A stretch of DNA of 35,754 nt from an uncultured Blastocatellia bacterium (GCA_946480785.1 CAMLLD010000069.1:1-35754), one strand, 5' to 3'. Counted from the first letter of the stretch, positions 16,120-26,386 are shown. Translations and numbers: made by a program. The notes: generated from the sequence alone by a model not told the origin.

Positions 16120-18600
16120 ATGCATATTAGAAGTCAGTCCAGTCTGAGTTTGTTGGTGCTTGGGTTGTTGGTTGTATTGTGTGTCCCCGCTCGCGCACAA
16201 AACACGGATCTCAAAACCCTGATCGACACCGGCCGCTACACCGAAGCCGAAGCAGCCGCCCGCAAATCAGGCGCGCGCCGCGAACTCGCCGAAGTGCTCG
16301 CGATCACCGGTCGCTATGCCGAAGCCATCAAAGAGTTCGAACAAGCCGCCAAAGAAACGACTCCGCGACGAGCACTCGAAAGCGATCTGCGCCGCGCCGA
16401 ACTACTCGAACTGATCGGCCAGGAAGCGCAAGCCAAAACCATCTACGAGTCGTTCATCAAGTTTTACGCCGACAACAATTCCGAAACCGCTGCCGAGTTG
16501 ACACTGATCGCGCGCGCACTGGTCCACCTCGAAAGATACCAGGACGCAAACGACATCTATCGCTCCGCAATCGAGGCGGACGCTGGTTATCTCGAAGCAC
16601 AACTCTTTGCCGGCGAGTTGTACACGAAGAAATACGCCTACGCCGACGCCGCTCATTTTTTGAAGGCCGCCCTCGAGTTGAATCCAAACAGCGCGCGTGC
16701 TTACCTCGACGTGGCGCTCAACAAGCGCAACGAAGGCGGCGAGGAGATGCTCGCCGCGCTCAACAAAGCGCTCACGCTGAATCCTAACTACGTCGAAGCG
16801 CTGAATCTCAGAGCCGCGCTCGCACTCGAAGCCAGCCAACTCGATCTCGCCACGACCGATCTCGACAAGTCGCTCAAGATCAATCCGCAATCACTCGAAG
16901 CACATTCGTTGCGCGCGGCGATGTACTACCTTCAGGATCGCGATTTCGAACCTGAAGTCGCGGCGACACTCGCGATCGGTCCGCATTACGGCGAGGTTTA
17001 CAACACGCTCGCTCACTACGCCACGATCACGCGCCGCACCGAACAGGCCGCGGCGTTCTCGCGTCGCGCGATCGAGCTCTCGCCACGTTTGTGGGACGCA
17101 CACCTGAGTCTCGGCATGGCTTTATTAAGACTAGGCCAGATGGAACCCGGCCGCGCCGCGGTTGAAGGCGCGTTCAAGGGCGATCCGTTCAACGTGTGGG
17201 CCAAGAACACGCTCGACCTGCTCGACTCGATGGCGAGTTTCCACGAAACGAAACGTGGCCCCTTTGTGATCAAAGCCGCCGCGCACGAGAGCGATCTGCT
17301 CGGGCCTTACGCGGCGAACCTGCTCGAAGAAGCAGCGGCGAAGTTGACGGCGAAGTATCACTTCACACCGAAGGGCCAGATCACGGTCGAGATCTTCAAC
17401 AACCACGACGACTTCGCAGTGCGCGCCCTCGGAATTCCCGGCCTCGGGGCGCTCGGTGTTTGCTTTGGACCAGTCATCGCGCAGGACTCGCCTTCCGCGC
17501 GCGAAGCGGGCGAGTTCAACTGGGGCAGCACGCTTTGGCACGAGTTCACGCACGTCATCACCTTGCAGATGACTGACTACCGCATTCCGCGCTGGTTCTC
17601 CGAAGGCCTTTCGGTTTACGAAGAACGGCGCGCGCGGCCCGGTTGGGGCGACGATTGGAACATGATGTTTGTACGCAGTTTCGGTGACGGACGCTGGTTC
17701 AAGATCGCTGATCTCGACGCGGCGTTTCAAAGACCACGCACGGCGCAGGATGTGCCGATCGCTTATTTCGAGGCGTCGCAGATTTGCGAGTTCATCACCG
17801 ATCGTTACGGCTTCGACGCGATTCTCAACATGCTCGCGATGTATCGCGACAAAGCGCGCACGCCCGACATTCTGCAAAAAGTTTTGAAGCTGAGCGAGAG
17901 CGATTTCGATCGCGAGTTTCACGCATACATCGAAGCGAAAGCGCGGCCATGGGAACAGGCGCTGAGCAGTGAAACCAATCTCGCCGCGTCGTTGTCGAAA
18001 GAAGAAGTTCTGAAACAACTCGCCACGCACGATACGTTTGCGCTGCGCATTCGCGCCGCGGAGTTGTTCGCGGCTGACGGCGATCTGCAAACCGCCGCCA
18101 CACATTACATTCGCGCGCTCGAACTTTTCCCATACGCGACCGGGCGCAACAACGCTTACGAGCCACTCGCGAAACTGCTCGAACAAAAAGGCGATGCGGC
18201 ACAAGCCGCAGTTATTCTCGATAAGCTGGTGAAGACCGACGAGAACAATCTCGAAGCGCTGAAGAACATCGCGCGCATTCGCTCGTCGTTGGGCCAACAG
18301 CAACAGGCGCTCGATGCGCTCGAGGCCAGCTTCTACATCAATCCTTTCGATTACAAGCTGCACGCCGAGGCCGGCGAGCTGAGTCTGGAGCTGAAGAATT
18401 TTTCGCAGGCGCTCTCCGAATTTCAGGCGGCACTCGCACTCGAGCCGCCGAACATCGCCGAAGCGAACTACAATGTCGCCACTGCGTATCATGCGTTGGG
18501 CCGCCAACCCGAAGCGAAACGCGCGGTGCTGCGCGCCCTCGAAGCGGCGCCGCGTTACGAGAAAGCCCAGGAGTTGTTGTTGAGAATAGTCGGACAGTAA
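16120..18600 (+). CDS. TPR protein with HExxH (gluzincin, peptidase MA-like) metalloprotease domain
   Basis: 826 residues. The ATG directly follows the TAA of the upstream gene. The signal peptide is LSLLVLGLLVVLCVPARA-Q. TPR units fill about 28-370, including ANDIYRSAIEADAGYLEAQ and further 34-residue periods, and again about 625-820. Between them is a peptidase MA-like domain: STLWHEFTHVI with zinc ligands His474 and His478 and base Glu475, and the third ligand Glu495 in SEGLSVYEE, 17 residues after His478. All residues needed for zinc-dependent proteolysis are present. It would act outside the cytoplasm. Its place between the caspase-like gene and moxR suggests it processes envelope or surface proteins handled by this system. 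The substrate is unknown. Confidence 0.87.
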   Translation: MHIRSQSSLSLLVLGLLVVLCVPARAQNTDLKTLIDTGRYTEAEAAARKSGARRELAEVLAITGRYAEAIKEFEQAAKETTPRRALESDLRRAELLELIGQEAQAKTIYESFIKFYADNNSETAAELTLIARALVHLERYQDANDIYRSAIEADAGYLEAQLFAGELYTKKYAYADAAHFLKAALELNPNSARAYLDVALNKRNEGGEEMLAALNKALTLNPNYVEALNLRAALALEASQLDLATTDLDKSLKINPQSLEAHSLRAAMYYLQDRDFEPEVAATLAIGPHYGEVYNTLAHYATITRRTEQAAAFSRRAIELSPRLWDAHLSLGMALLRLGQMEPGRAAVEGAFKGDPFNVWAKNTLDLLDSMASFHETKRGPFVIKAAAHESDLLGPYAANLLEEAAAKLTAKYHFTPKGQITVEIFNNHDDFAVRALGIPGLGALGVCFGPVIAQDSPSAREAGEFNWGSTLWHEFTHVITLQMTDYRIPRWFSEGLSVYEERRARPGWGDDWNMMFVRSFGDGRWFKIADLDAAFQRPRTAQDVPIAYFEASQICEFITDRYGFDAILNMLAMYRDKARTPDILQKVLKLSESDFDREFHAYIEAKARPWEQALSSETNLAASLSKEEVLKQLATHDTFALRIRAAELFAADGDLQTAATHYIRALELFPYATGRNNAYEPLAKLLEQKGDAAQAAVILDKLVKTDENNLEALKNIARIRSSLGQQQQALDALEASFYINPFDYKLHAEAGELSLELKNFSQALSEFQAALALEPPNIAEANYNVATAYHALGRQPEAKRAVLRALEAAPRYEKAQELLLRIVGQ

Positions 18601-18611
18601 GCAGAGGAACT

Positions 18612-19631
18612 ATGGCCGTCGATCAATTAACCATCTCGGACGAGCAACTGCTCGATAAACTCGGCTCGGCGCGCGAGCGCCTCTTACGCGAAATCAGAAA
18701 AGCCATCGTCGGCCAGGACGAAGTCGTCGAACAGGTGTTGCTCGCGTTGTTTGTCGGCGGTCACTCGATCATCACCGGCGTGCCGGGTCTTGCGAAAACT
18801 CTTTTGGTTCGCACCATCGCGAGCGTTCTCGATCTGAGCTTTAAACGCATTCAGTTCACGCCCGACCTGATGCCGGCTGATATCACCGGCACGGAGATCA
18901 TCGAAGAAGATCGCGCGACCGGCCGCCGCGCGCTGCAATTCATTCCTGGTCCAATCTTCGCGAACATCGTGCTCGCCGACGAGATTAATCGCACGCCGCC
19001 GAAAACGCAGGCCGCGCTGCTCGAAGCGATGCAGGAAGGACGCGTCACGGTGCAGGGCGTCAGTTACGATCTGCCGCGGCCGTTTCACGTGCTCGCAACG
19101 CAGAACCCGATCGAGATGGAAGGCACGTATCCCTTGCCCGAAGCGCAACTCGATCGCTTCATGTTCAACGTAAAGATTGGTTACCTGCCGGAAGAGGAAG
19201 AAGTCGCGGTCGTCAAACAGACTACCTCACCGCAGGACTACGATTTTCAACGCTTAATGTCGGCTGATGAGATCATTGCGTTTCAAAGACTCGTGCGACA
19301 GGTGCCGGCTTCAGACACGGTCGCGCGTTACGCGGTGCGATTGGTCAATGCTTCGCGACCGGGCACGACGGCTGCGGCTGATTTTGTGAATAAATGGGTG
19401 ACGTGGGGCGCGTCGTTGCGCGCGTCGCAGTTTTTGATCTTTGGCGGCAAAGCGCGCGCGATTCTGCGCGGGCGTTACAACGTGTCGTGTGAAGACGTGC
19501 GCGCGGTTGCGCCGGCGGTGTTGCGGCATCGGGTGTTGTTGAATTTTCAGGCCGAGGCCGAGAAGGTCGATTCAGATCGGGTCATCAGGCAGTTGATTGA
19601 CGCGATCCCTGAGCCGAAGAGTGGCTTGTGA
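18612..19631 (+). CDS. moxR: MoxR-family AAA+ ATPase
   Basis: 339 residues, typical for the family. Walker A is GVPGLAKT (56-63, Lys62). Walker B is LADE with Asp123-Glu124. The conserved FTPDLMPADITG and LPEAQLDRFMF segments of MoxR proteins are both present. A good ribosome site (GAGG at 18604-18607) precedes the ATG. The stop overlaps the GTG of the DUF58 gene in GTGA. MoxR ATPases work with VWA proteins as chaperone-like machines for complex assembly, metal insertion or envelope stress tolerance. It is cytoplasmic and probably the motor for the VWA partners encoded on both sides. This is the surest call in the operon. Confidence 0.95.
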   Translation: MAVDQLTISDEQLLDKLGSARERLLREIRKAIVGQDEVVEQVLLALFVGGHSIITGVPGLAKTLLVRTIASVLDLSFKRIQFTPDLMPADITGTEIIEEDRATGRRALQFIPGPIFANIVLADEINRTPPKTQAALLEAMQEGRVTVQGVSYDLPRPFHVLATQNPIEMEGTYPLPEAQLDRFMFNVKIGYLPEEEEVAVVKQTTSPQDYDFQRLMSADEIIAFQRLVRQVPASDTVARYAVRLVNASRPGTTAAADFVNKWVTWGASLRASQFLIFGGKARAILRGRYNVSCEDVRAVAPAVLRHRVLLNFQAEAEKVDSDRVIRQLIDAIPEPKSGL

Positions 19632-20551
19632 TTAATGAGCAGTCACAAAACGCAGCGACCACGCCGGCGAGGTTTCTCGATCCGGAACTGTTGGCACGGA
19701 TCGGATCGCTCGAATTATTGGCGCGCGCGGTAGTTGAAGGATTCATGTCGGGCTTGCATCGTTCACCGTTCACGGGGTTCTCGACGGAGTTTACTGAGTA
19801 TCGGCAATACAATCCCGGCGACGATTTGCGTTATCTCGACTGGCGTTTGTTAGGCCGTACCGATCGTTATTTCATAAAAAAATATCGCGCAGATACGAAT
19901 ACGCAGTGTCACCTCTTGATCGATACGAGCGCGTCGATGAACTACGCGCACGCGAGTACGGTGACGAAGCTGCAATACGCGAAGTTTCTCGCGGCGTCGC
20001 TGGCGTATTTGCTGAACCGCCAGCAGGACTCAGTCGGACTCGTGGCGTTCGATCAGAAGATTCACACGCACGTGCCGGCGCGAAATCGCACCGGTCACAT
20101 GCGCACGATCTTCGGGAACCTGTCGTTGCTTGAGCCGGGCGGTGAGACGCGACTCGCGGAGTCGTTGCACCAGCTTGCGGAGATTCTGACGCGGCGTGGG
20201 ATCGTGGTGATGATTTCAGACTTCTACGATCAGCCGGAGCGTTTGCAGGAAGCGTTTCAACATTTGCGCTTCAAGGGCCACGACCTCATTGCGTTTCACG
20301 TGCTCGATCAGAATGAGTTGGATTTCGAGTTTACGGATGCGGTGTTGTTGTTGGAGGATGCGGAGACGCAGGAGCAGATGCCGGTGTTGCCGGACGTGGT
20401 GATGAGCGGCTATCGCGAACGCATGCGGCAACATGTGGAGGAGATGCGCCGTTGCGCGGCCGCGAACCACGTTGATTATGAAGTGTTGACGACGAAGCAG
20501 CCGTTGGACTTTGCGCTGTTTGCGTTTCTGTCGCGTCGCGCGGGTAAGTAA
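19628..20551 (+). CDS. DUF58 protein (VWA-like)
   Basis: 307 residues from a GTG at 19628. The DUF58 signature YRQYNPGDDLRYLDWR lies at about 58-73. It is followed by a VWA-like domain with DTSAS (Asp99, Ser101, Ser103). DUF58 genes almost always follow moxR, as here with a four-base overlap. The protein is soluble and presumably binds MoxR on the cytoplasmic side. No transmembrane helix is visible. Confidence 0.93.
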   Translation: MINEQSQNAATTPARFLDPELLARIGSLELLARAVVEGFMSGLHRSPFTGFSTEFTEYRQYNPGDDLRYLDWRLLGRTDRYFIKKYRADTNTQCHLLIDTSASMNYAHASTVTKLQYAKFLAASLAYLLNRQQDSVGLVAFDQKIHTHVPARNRTGHMRTIFGNLSLLEPGGETRLAESLHQLAEILTRRGIVVMISDFYDQPERLQEAFQHLRFKGHDLIAFHVLDQNELDFEFTDAVLLLEDAETQEQMPVLPDVVMSGYRERMRQHVEEMRRCAAANHVDYEVLTTKQPLDFALFAFLSRRAGK

Positions 20552-20579
20552 AGTTAGGGCCTACGGGCCTATAAGACCT

Positions 20580-22643
20580 ATGTCTTTTCTGACGCCACTA
20601 TTTGTTATCGGCGTGGCGGCGCTGGCGGCGCCGATCCTGGTCCATCTCGTGCGCCGCACGCGTGCGCGCAAGGTTCAATTCCCCGCTCTTGTTTTTGTCA
20701 GGCAAGTCCCGCAACGAACGATCAGGCGGCGCACGCTGCAAAACGTGCTGCTGATGCTGCTGCGCTGTCTCGCGATCCTCCTGATCGTGATCGCGTTCAC
20801 GCGCCCGTTCTTCACCGGGGGCAGCTCGGCAAAATCGACGACAGCCGCGGGCGCGACCGTGATCCTCGTCGACAACTCACTCAGCATGCGTCGCGAGAAC
20901 TTCTTCGCCGAAGCGCAACACCGCGCTGAAGCAGCGATCGACGACGCGCGTAACGACGAACAGATCGCGCTCGTGAGTTTCGATAAGCGCTACTCCGTCA
21001 CGAATCGCTTCACTAACGACAAGAACCGCTTGCGCAGCGCTGTCAAAACAATGACCGCCGGTTGGGACGGCACTGATTACGAACAAGCGTTGCGCGGCGC
21101 GGAATCGTTGCTGAGCGAAGTGCAAACGAACGGTCCGAGACGCATCGTACTGATCTCCGACTTCCAGGCGCCCGGCTGGCGCCAGTCAACCGCGACTTTC
21201 AAACTCGCCAACACAACGCAACTGACGACACTCGACGTCAGCGGCAACAACCCCGAGCCCAACGTCGCGATCACCGACGTCGAAGCACGCGGCGTCGTGT
21301 TCGGTCAGAAGTATCTCGACAACCTCGCGGTGCACATCAGCAACTTCAGCGACACGCCGCGCGATCACGTGCAGGTCGATTTTCAGATCAACGATCAGAC
21401 GGTCGAGAAGCGCGACGTCAGTTTGAATAGCCGCGACTCACGCGTGGTCGAGTTCACTAATTTCAACCTCAACGACGGCGCGAACCGCTGCACCATCGAC
21501 ATCAAGAGCGCCGAGAGTTCCGGCAGCGACTTCGCGCCGGACAATCGTTTCTACTTCACGCTGCGGCGCGACACACCCGCGAAAGCATTGATCATCGAAA
21601 GCGCGTCGCGCGGTCGCAGCGACAGTCTGCACCTGCAAAGCGCACTCACAACCGATGACAATCTCCCGTTTACTTTCACGCTAAAGAGCAGCGGCTCGGT
21701 CGATCCGGCGAGCATCGCCGAACAGAAGCTAGTGATCCTGAACGACGCCGGCTCGATCAATCCGGCGCTCGCCGATGCGCTCGCGAAGTTTGTAAACGCC
21801 GGCGGCCAACTGATCGTTGCGACTGGCCCACAGACGCAAGCCGAGAGTTTCAATAACGCGCTGCAACAGCTCGCGCCCGCCGTGTTGCGCGAAGCGGTGC
21901 AGACAAAACCCGGCGAGAGCGCCGCGATCACCGACGTCAAATTCGATCATCCGATCTTCGAAGTGTTTCAGCAGAGCGGCCGGCTCGCGGGCGCGAACGT
22001 GATCGGCTATTTCCGTTCCGAGCCGCGCGCGAACGCGACTGTGTTGGCGCGCTTCGAAGACGGTAGCCCCGCACTGATCGAAGGCACGGCCGGCAAAGGC
22101 CGTGTGCTGCTCTTCACTTCTTCGCTTGGTCCAAGCTGGAACGATCTGCCGCTCACGCCGCTCTACCTGCCTTTCATTCATCAGATGGTGCGCTACGCCG
22201 GTACGCGTGAAGCAAGCTCGTGGTATGGCCTCGGCCAAACGTTTACGGTGCGCAAGAACAACGAAGGCGCGCCGCCCGCGATCGACACGCCTTCCGGCGC
22301 GCGCTTGAATGAAAGCCGCTCGACACCCGACGGCGAGTTACTCGTCACGGCGCGCGAGCCGGGCTTCTATCGTTTGCGCTACAGCTCGCAACCGGATTTC
22401 GCGGCGGTAGACATCGACGGTGCGGAAGGTGATTTCAGCAAACTGAATTTTCAGGAGTTCATTGCAGGTGTGACAGGTGGAGCAGGTACGGCGGAAGGAG
22501 CGGGGGCGAGTCAGAATTTCACGGGTGAAGAAGTCGAGGGACGGCAGCGGGTGTGGTGGGCGTTGCTGCTCGTCGCGCTGGTTTTGTTGTTGGTTGAGTC
22601 GGTGCTCGCGAGACGAACGAAAGTCGTGAAGATGATCGGGTAG
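20580..22643 (+). CDS. BatA-like membrane VWA protein with GATase-like region
   Basis: 687 residues from the ATG at 20580 (MSFLTPLFVIG). An earlier in-frame ATG at 20511 lies inside the DUF58 gene and adds no family sequence. The N-terminus is a BatA domain (PF07584-like) with two membrane helices and an LVRRTRARKVQFPAL basic turn. A VWA domain follows with D98-x-S100-x-S102 (DNSLS) and LISDFQAP. A CARDB-like beta region comes next, then a GATase-like Rossmann region (about 335-540) starting at KALIIESA and including FVNAGGQLIVATGP. A C-terminal helix, WWALLLVALVLLLVESVLA, ends the protein. The topology matches the first membrane VWA protein of this operon, suggesting a pair of related partners for MoxR/DUF58. 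Confidence 0.9.
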   Translation: MSFLTPLFVIGVAALAAPILVHLVRRTRARKVQFPALVFVRQVPQRTIRRRTLQNVLLMLLRCLAILLIVIAFTRPFFTGGSSAKSTTAAGATVILVDNSLSMRRENFFAEAQHRAEAAIDDARNDEQIALVSFDKRYSVTNRFTNDKNRLRSAVKTMTAGWDGTDYEQALRGAESLLSEVQTNGPRRIVLISDFQAPGWRQSTATFKLANTTQLTTLDVSGNNPEPNVAITDVEARGVVFGQKYLDNLAVHISNFSDTPRDHVQVDFQINDQTVEKRDVSLNSRDSRVVEFTNFNLNDGANRCTIDIKSAESSGSDFAPDNRFYFTLRRDTPAKALIIESASRGRSDSLHLQSALTTDDNLPFTFTLKSSGSVDPASIAEQKLVILNDAGSINPALADALAKFVNAGGQLIVATGPQTQAESFNNALQQLAPAVLREAVQTKPGESAAITDVKFDHPIFEVFQQSGRLAGANVIGYFRSEPRANATVLARFEDGSPALIEGTAGKGRVLLFTSSLGPSWNDLPLTPLYLPFIHQMVRYAGTREASSWYGLGQTFTVRKNNEGAPPAIDTPSGARLNESRSTPDGELLVTAREPGFYRLRYSSQPDFAAVDIDGAEGDFSKLNFQEFIAGVTGGAGTAEGAGASQNFTGEEVEGRQRVWWALLLVALVLLLVESVLARRTKVVKMIG

Positions 22644-22652
22644 GAGCCACAG

Positions 22653-25600
22653 ATGAACACGGATTACACGGATCAGAGTCTGCTCCAGGAGTTGTTGCGA
22701 AAAGCCCGGTCGCGACGGCAGCTTCTGCTGACGTTGCGTGGTGTCGCGATCAGCGTCGGTGTCGTGGCCGTTGTGTTATTGCTCACGGGCTGGACCGCGC
22801 ATCGTTATCGCTACAATGGCAGCGCGCTGCTCGTGCTGCGCACGGGCGCGGTTTTGATGTGTGCGGCCACGATCTACTTTGCGTTGATACGGCCGCTGCT
22901 GAAACGAATCACCGACACACGTCTCGCGCGGCTAATTGAGGAAAAGACGCCGGGCACTGAAGATCGCCTCGTTACCGCCGTTGAATTTGCAAACGAAGAG
23001 AGCACGCGCATTTCGCCCGCGCTTGTCAGCCGTCTTCATCGCGACGCAAACAGCGTTTCCGGTTCCGTCGATATTCGCAACGTGATTCGTCGCTCGCGTC
23101 TCTTGCTTTACGGCGGCGCGGCGCTCGCCAGTCTGCTCTTGTTCGCCGGTGTGTTGAAGTTTGGACCACGCGAGATCTCCGAAGGCGTCGCGCAACTGGT
23201 CACGCCGACGACGCTCGCGGCGTCGCCAAATGCGATGAGCATCAAGGTGCGTCCCGGCACCGCGCGCGTCCCGAAAGGCTCCGATCAGGACGTCGTCGCG
23301 TCGCTCGTCAACTTCGACTCGCAAACCGTCACGATCTTCGCGCGTCCGCTCGGTTCGAAACAGGATTTCCAGGGCCAGACGATGGAACCCGCGAAAGCGC
23401 GCAGTGACTTCCGCTTCTCGATCTTCAACATTCAGGACTCGATGGAATACTTCGTCGAGTCGAACACAGTTCGCTCCGAAGTCTACAAACTCAACGTCGT
23501 CGATCTGCCCTACGTCAAACAACTCGACCTGACACTGAACTTCCCCTCCTTCACGAACCTGCCGTCGAAGACGGTCGAAGACGGCGGCGACATCGCGGCG
23601 TTGAAAGGCACGGTCGCGACGATCACGGCGAAGCTCTCGGGCAAAGTACGCGCGGCGCGCATCGTCTTCGCTGACGGCAGGAAAAACGAGATGCGTGCGC
23701 AGGGCGCGGATTTCGTCGGTGAGTTAACCGTCGCGAGCGATACGAGCTACTACATCGAGCTCGTCAGCACCGACGGCGAGGCTTATCGCGGTTCGAACGA
23801 GTACGACGTGACGGTGCTCGGCGATCAACCGCCAATGATCTCTTTCGACAAACCCGGCCGCGACAAGAAAGCGACGAACCTCGAAGAAGTGTTCACGCAA
23901 GCACGCGCTGAAGACGATTACGGTGTCGTCTCGATGGACCTGCATTTCTCCGTCAACGGCGGCGAAGAGAAGAAAGTCAATCTGCAGCAACTAACGCGCG
24001 AGTCGGCGCGCACGCTCACCGGCGCTTACACGTTCTTTCTCGAAGAGTATCACCTGAAACCCGGCGACTTCATTTCGTATTACGCGAAGGCGCGCGACGC
24101 GAGTAACGAAGCGACCAGCGACATCTACTTCATCGAAGTGAAGCCGTTTGAGATGGAGTACAAGCAGTCGCAGCAGCAAGGCGGCGGCATGGGCCAGGGC
24201 GATCAGGACCAGAACGCGTTGTCGCGCCGGCAAAAAGATCTGATCGCGGCGACGCATCGCTTGATTCGCGAAGGCGACAAGTACACCGAGCAGGAACGCA
24301 AGGACAGTTACGAAGCGGTTGCTGCAGGACAGGAGAAACTGCGTACTGACACGCTCGAGTTTCTCGATCGCATGGACCGGCGGCTCGGCGACGGGCAAAA
24401 GCAGATCGCCGAAGTGGCCGACGACCTGCGGCAGGCGGCGAAAGAGATGGAAGGCGCACCGCCGCCGCTGCGCAAACAAACGGGTAAAGACGCGTTGCCG
24501 CCCGAGCAACGCGCGTTACAAAAATTGCTTGCGGCCGATGCGATCTTTCGCGAAGTGCAAGTCGCATTCGGCAATCAGAGCCAAGGCGGCGGCGCCGGCA
24601 GTCAACGCGAGCAACAGGAGCTCGCCGGTCTTTTCGAGCTCGAGCTCGACAAGATGAAGAACCAGTACGAGACCGTGCAGCGCGCGCAGCAACAGCAGGC
24701 CGAGCAACAGAAGAGTGAAGCCGAACGCCGTTTGGAAGAGCTCGCGCGGCGGCAGCAACAAGCGCTCGAGGAGCAGCGCCGGCGCGGGCAGCAGGCGGCG
24801 AATGGCGGCGGTGGCGGCAATCAACGCCAGCAGCAGGAGTTGATCGAGGAGACTCGCAAGGCCGCGCGCGAGTTGGAACGTTTGTCGCGCGAGCGTCGCG
24901 ACGCGCAGATGGAGGAGTTGAGCCGCCAGCTCAACCAGACAGCCGACGAGATGCAAAAGGCGCAAGCGTCGGCGCGAAACAATTCCAACGAGTCGGTCGC
25001 GCAGAACGAGCGCGCGTTGGATCGTTTGCGGCAAGCGCAGGAGCGTTTGCAACAGATGAACGGGGCGAGTGGGCAGCGCAATGGTTCATCTGCGTCGTCT
25101 GGTGCGGCAGGACGGCAACAGGAGATCTCTGATTTACGCCAGCGTGCGGCGCAAGCGGCGTCTCGCCAGCGCGAGATCGCGAAAGACATGGAGAACCTCG
25201 AGCGGCGTGGCGGTCAGAGTGCGCAGGATGAAAACTCGCGCAAAGCACGCGAGCAACTTGCTGAACGCAAAGACACGCTTGCCGATTCGGTGGAGAGTTT
25301 GCGGCAGGACCTCGAACAGTCGGCGCGCGCGATGGGCGCGGGTCAGGGACAGGGCCAGCAGCGTGCGGCGCGACAGTTGAAAGAAGCGGCTGACTCGTTG
25401 GCGCGCGATCGTGTGGCCGAGCGTATCCGCGAGGGCAAGCAGGCGCTCAACGGTGGTCAGCAGGGTAATCAACAAGCCGGACAGCAACAGGCTGGACAAC
25501 GCGGCAGTCAGCAGGGTTCTGCTCGCGGTGACGAGCGCGCGATCGAACGCAGTTTGAATAACGTCTCGGAGCGTTTGCAGGCGGCGGAGCAAAGCGCGCG

Positions 25601-26330
25601 TGGTCCAAACAGTTCGAGTGCTGAAGAGAACCTCGACCGGACGCACCAACTTGCAGACAGTCTCGATTCGCTGCGACGACGTTTGGACGAGAACTCCCGG
25701 CGCAACGGCAACGGTCAGCAACAACAGCAAGGCAGTCAACAAGGGCAACAACAGGGCCAGCAAGGTCAGCGTGGTGAACAGGCCCAACGCGGTCAGCAAG
25801 GTGAACGTGGTGAGCAGGGCCAACGCGGGCAACAGGGTCAGCAAGGTCAGGGATCCGATCAAGGTCAACAACAAGGCGGGCAACAGCAAGCCGCCGGTTC
25901 GCAAAACGGTTCTCAATCCGACGGTAATCGCCAGCGCGGCGGCCTCAATCCGCAAGGCACGATCGGCGGTGACTGGGGCGACAACCGCCAACTCCCCGCC
26001 GAGATTCGCGAGCGCTTGCGTGAAGCGCAGGATCTGCGGCGCGAGTGGGGCCAGAGCGGCGTCAACGCCGCACGTCTCGACCAGGTGATCGACGAGCTCA
26101 AACGCCTAGCTGACGGCGGCGTCAACGGCGACGCTGCGACCGCGTCGTTACTCAAAGCCGAGGTCGTCGAACCTCTGCGGCAACTCGAACTCGAACTAAG
26201 CAGAGCGCTGGACCAACAGAGCGCCCGCACGAACCTGCGTCTGCGTGACGAAGGCGCGGCCCCCGAGAAGTATCGCAAGGCAGTTGAAGAGTATTACCGC
26301 CGTCTATCCGGCGCACGGCAAAGACAGTAA
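22653..26330 (+). CDS. DUF4175-like membrane protein with long coiled coil and collagen-like Gly-X-Y tract
   Basis: 1225 residues, with a GGAG site just before the ATG. Transmembrane helices lie at about 27-47, 58-77 and 147-166, and a RLARLIEEKTPGTEDRL motif typical of DUF4175-type proteins lies between them. A large beta-rich periplasmic part (about 190-490) follows. A very long Arg/Glu/Gln-rich coiled coil covers about 500-1015. A Gln/Gly-rich tract (about 1020-1095) contains runs of Gly-X-Y triplets such as GQRGEQ and GERGEQGQRGQQ. The closing helical domain contains LPAEIRERLREAQDLR. The gene lies between the BatA-like and DUF4159 genes, the usual neighbourhood. It is probably a membrane-anchored scaffold that spans part of the periplasm. 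Confidence 0.85.
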   Translation: MNTDYTDQSLLQELLRKARSRRQLLLTLRGVAISVGVVAVVLLLTGWTAHRYRYNGSALLVLRTGAVLMCAATIYFALIRPLLKRITDTRLARLIEEKTPGTEDRLVTAVEFANEESTRISPALVSRLHRDANSVSGSVDIRNVIRRSRLLLYGGAALASLLLFAGVLKFGPREISEGVAQLVTPTTLAASPNAMSIKVRPGTARVPKGSDQDVVASLVNFDSQTVTIFARPLGSKQDFQGQTMEPAKARSDFRFSIFNIQDSMEYFVESNTVRSEVYKLNVVDLPYVKQLDLTLNFPSFTNLPSKTVEDGGDIAALKGTVATITAKLSGKVRAARIVFADGRKNEMRAQGADFVGELTVASDTSYYIELVSTDGEAYRGSNEYDVTVLGDQPPMISFDKPGRDKKATNLEEVFTQARAEDDYGVVSMDLHFSVNGGEEKKVNLQQLTRESARTLTGAYTFFLEEYHLKPGDFISYYAKARDASNEATSDIYFIEVKPFEMEYKQSQQQGGGMGQGDQDQNALSRRQKDLIAATHRLIREGDKYTEQERKDSYEAVAAGQEKLRTDTLEFLDRMDRRLGDGQKQIAEVADDLRQAAKEMEGAPPPLRKQTGKDALPPEQRALQKLLAADAIFREVQVAFGNQSQGGGAGSQREQQELAGLFELELDKMKNQYETVQRAQQQQAEQQKSEAERRLEELARRQQQALEEQRRRGQQAANGGGGGNQRQQQELIEETRKAARELERLSRERRDAQMEELSRQLNQTADEMQKAQASARNNSNESVAQNERALDRLRQAQERLQQMNGASGQRNGSSASSGAAGRQQEISDLRQRAAQAASRQREIAKDMENLERRGGQSAQDENSRKAREQLAERKDTLADSVESLRQDLEQSARAMGAGQGQGQQRAARQLKEAADSLARDRVAERIREGKQALNGGQQGNQQAGQQQAGQRGSQQGSARGDERAIERSLNNVSERLQAAEQSARGPNSSSAEENLDRTHQLADSLDSLRRRLDENSRRNGNGQQQQQGSQQGQQQGQQGQRGEQAQRGQQGERGEQGQRGQQGQQGQGSDQGQQQGGQQQAAGSQNGSQSDGNRQRGGLNPQGTIGGDWGDNRQLPAEIRERLREAQDLRREWGQSGVNAARLDQVIDELKRLADGGVNGDAATASLLKAEVVEPLRQLELELSRALDQQSARTNLRLRDEGAAPEKYRKAVEEYYRRLSGARQRQ
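25713..25895 (+). repeat. Low-complexity Gln/Gly (collagen-like) coding tract
   Basis: Inside the DUF4175-like gene, CAG/CAA and GGT/GGC codons alternate to give about 60 residues of Gln, Gly, Arg and Glu. The middle part keeps a Gly-X-Y period over roughly ten triplets, with one Ala in place of Gly. Synonymous codons vary, so it is not a recent DNA-level expansion. Confidence 0.75.
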
Positions 26331-26386
26331 CCAGGAAGTGCACGACGCCGGGTGCCGAAAGCACGACAGACGGTAGCGAGGACCGA

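Noticed and set aside
17131..18507. Long antisense open frame (458 codons) opposite the TPR/HExxH protease gene
   Set aside because: Arg-rich, low-sense translation with no motifs; it mirrors codon bias of the well-supported plus-strand gene.
25713..25895. Possible DNA tandem repeat or CRISPR-like array
   Set aside because: The period is in the protein (Gly-X-Y, Gln); codons vary and there are no spacers.
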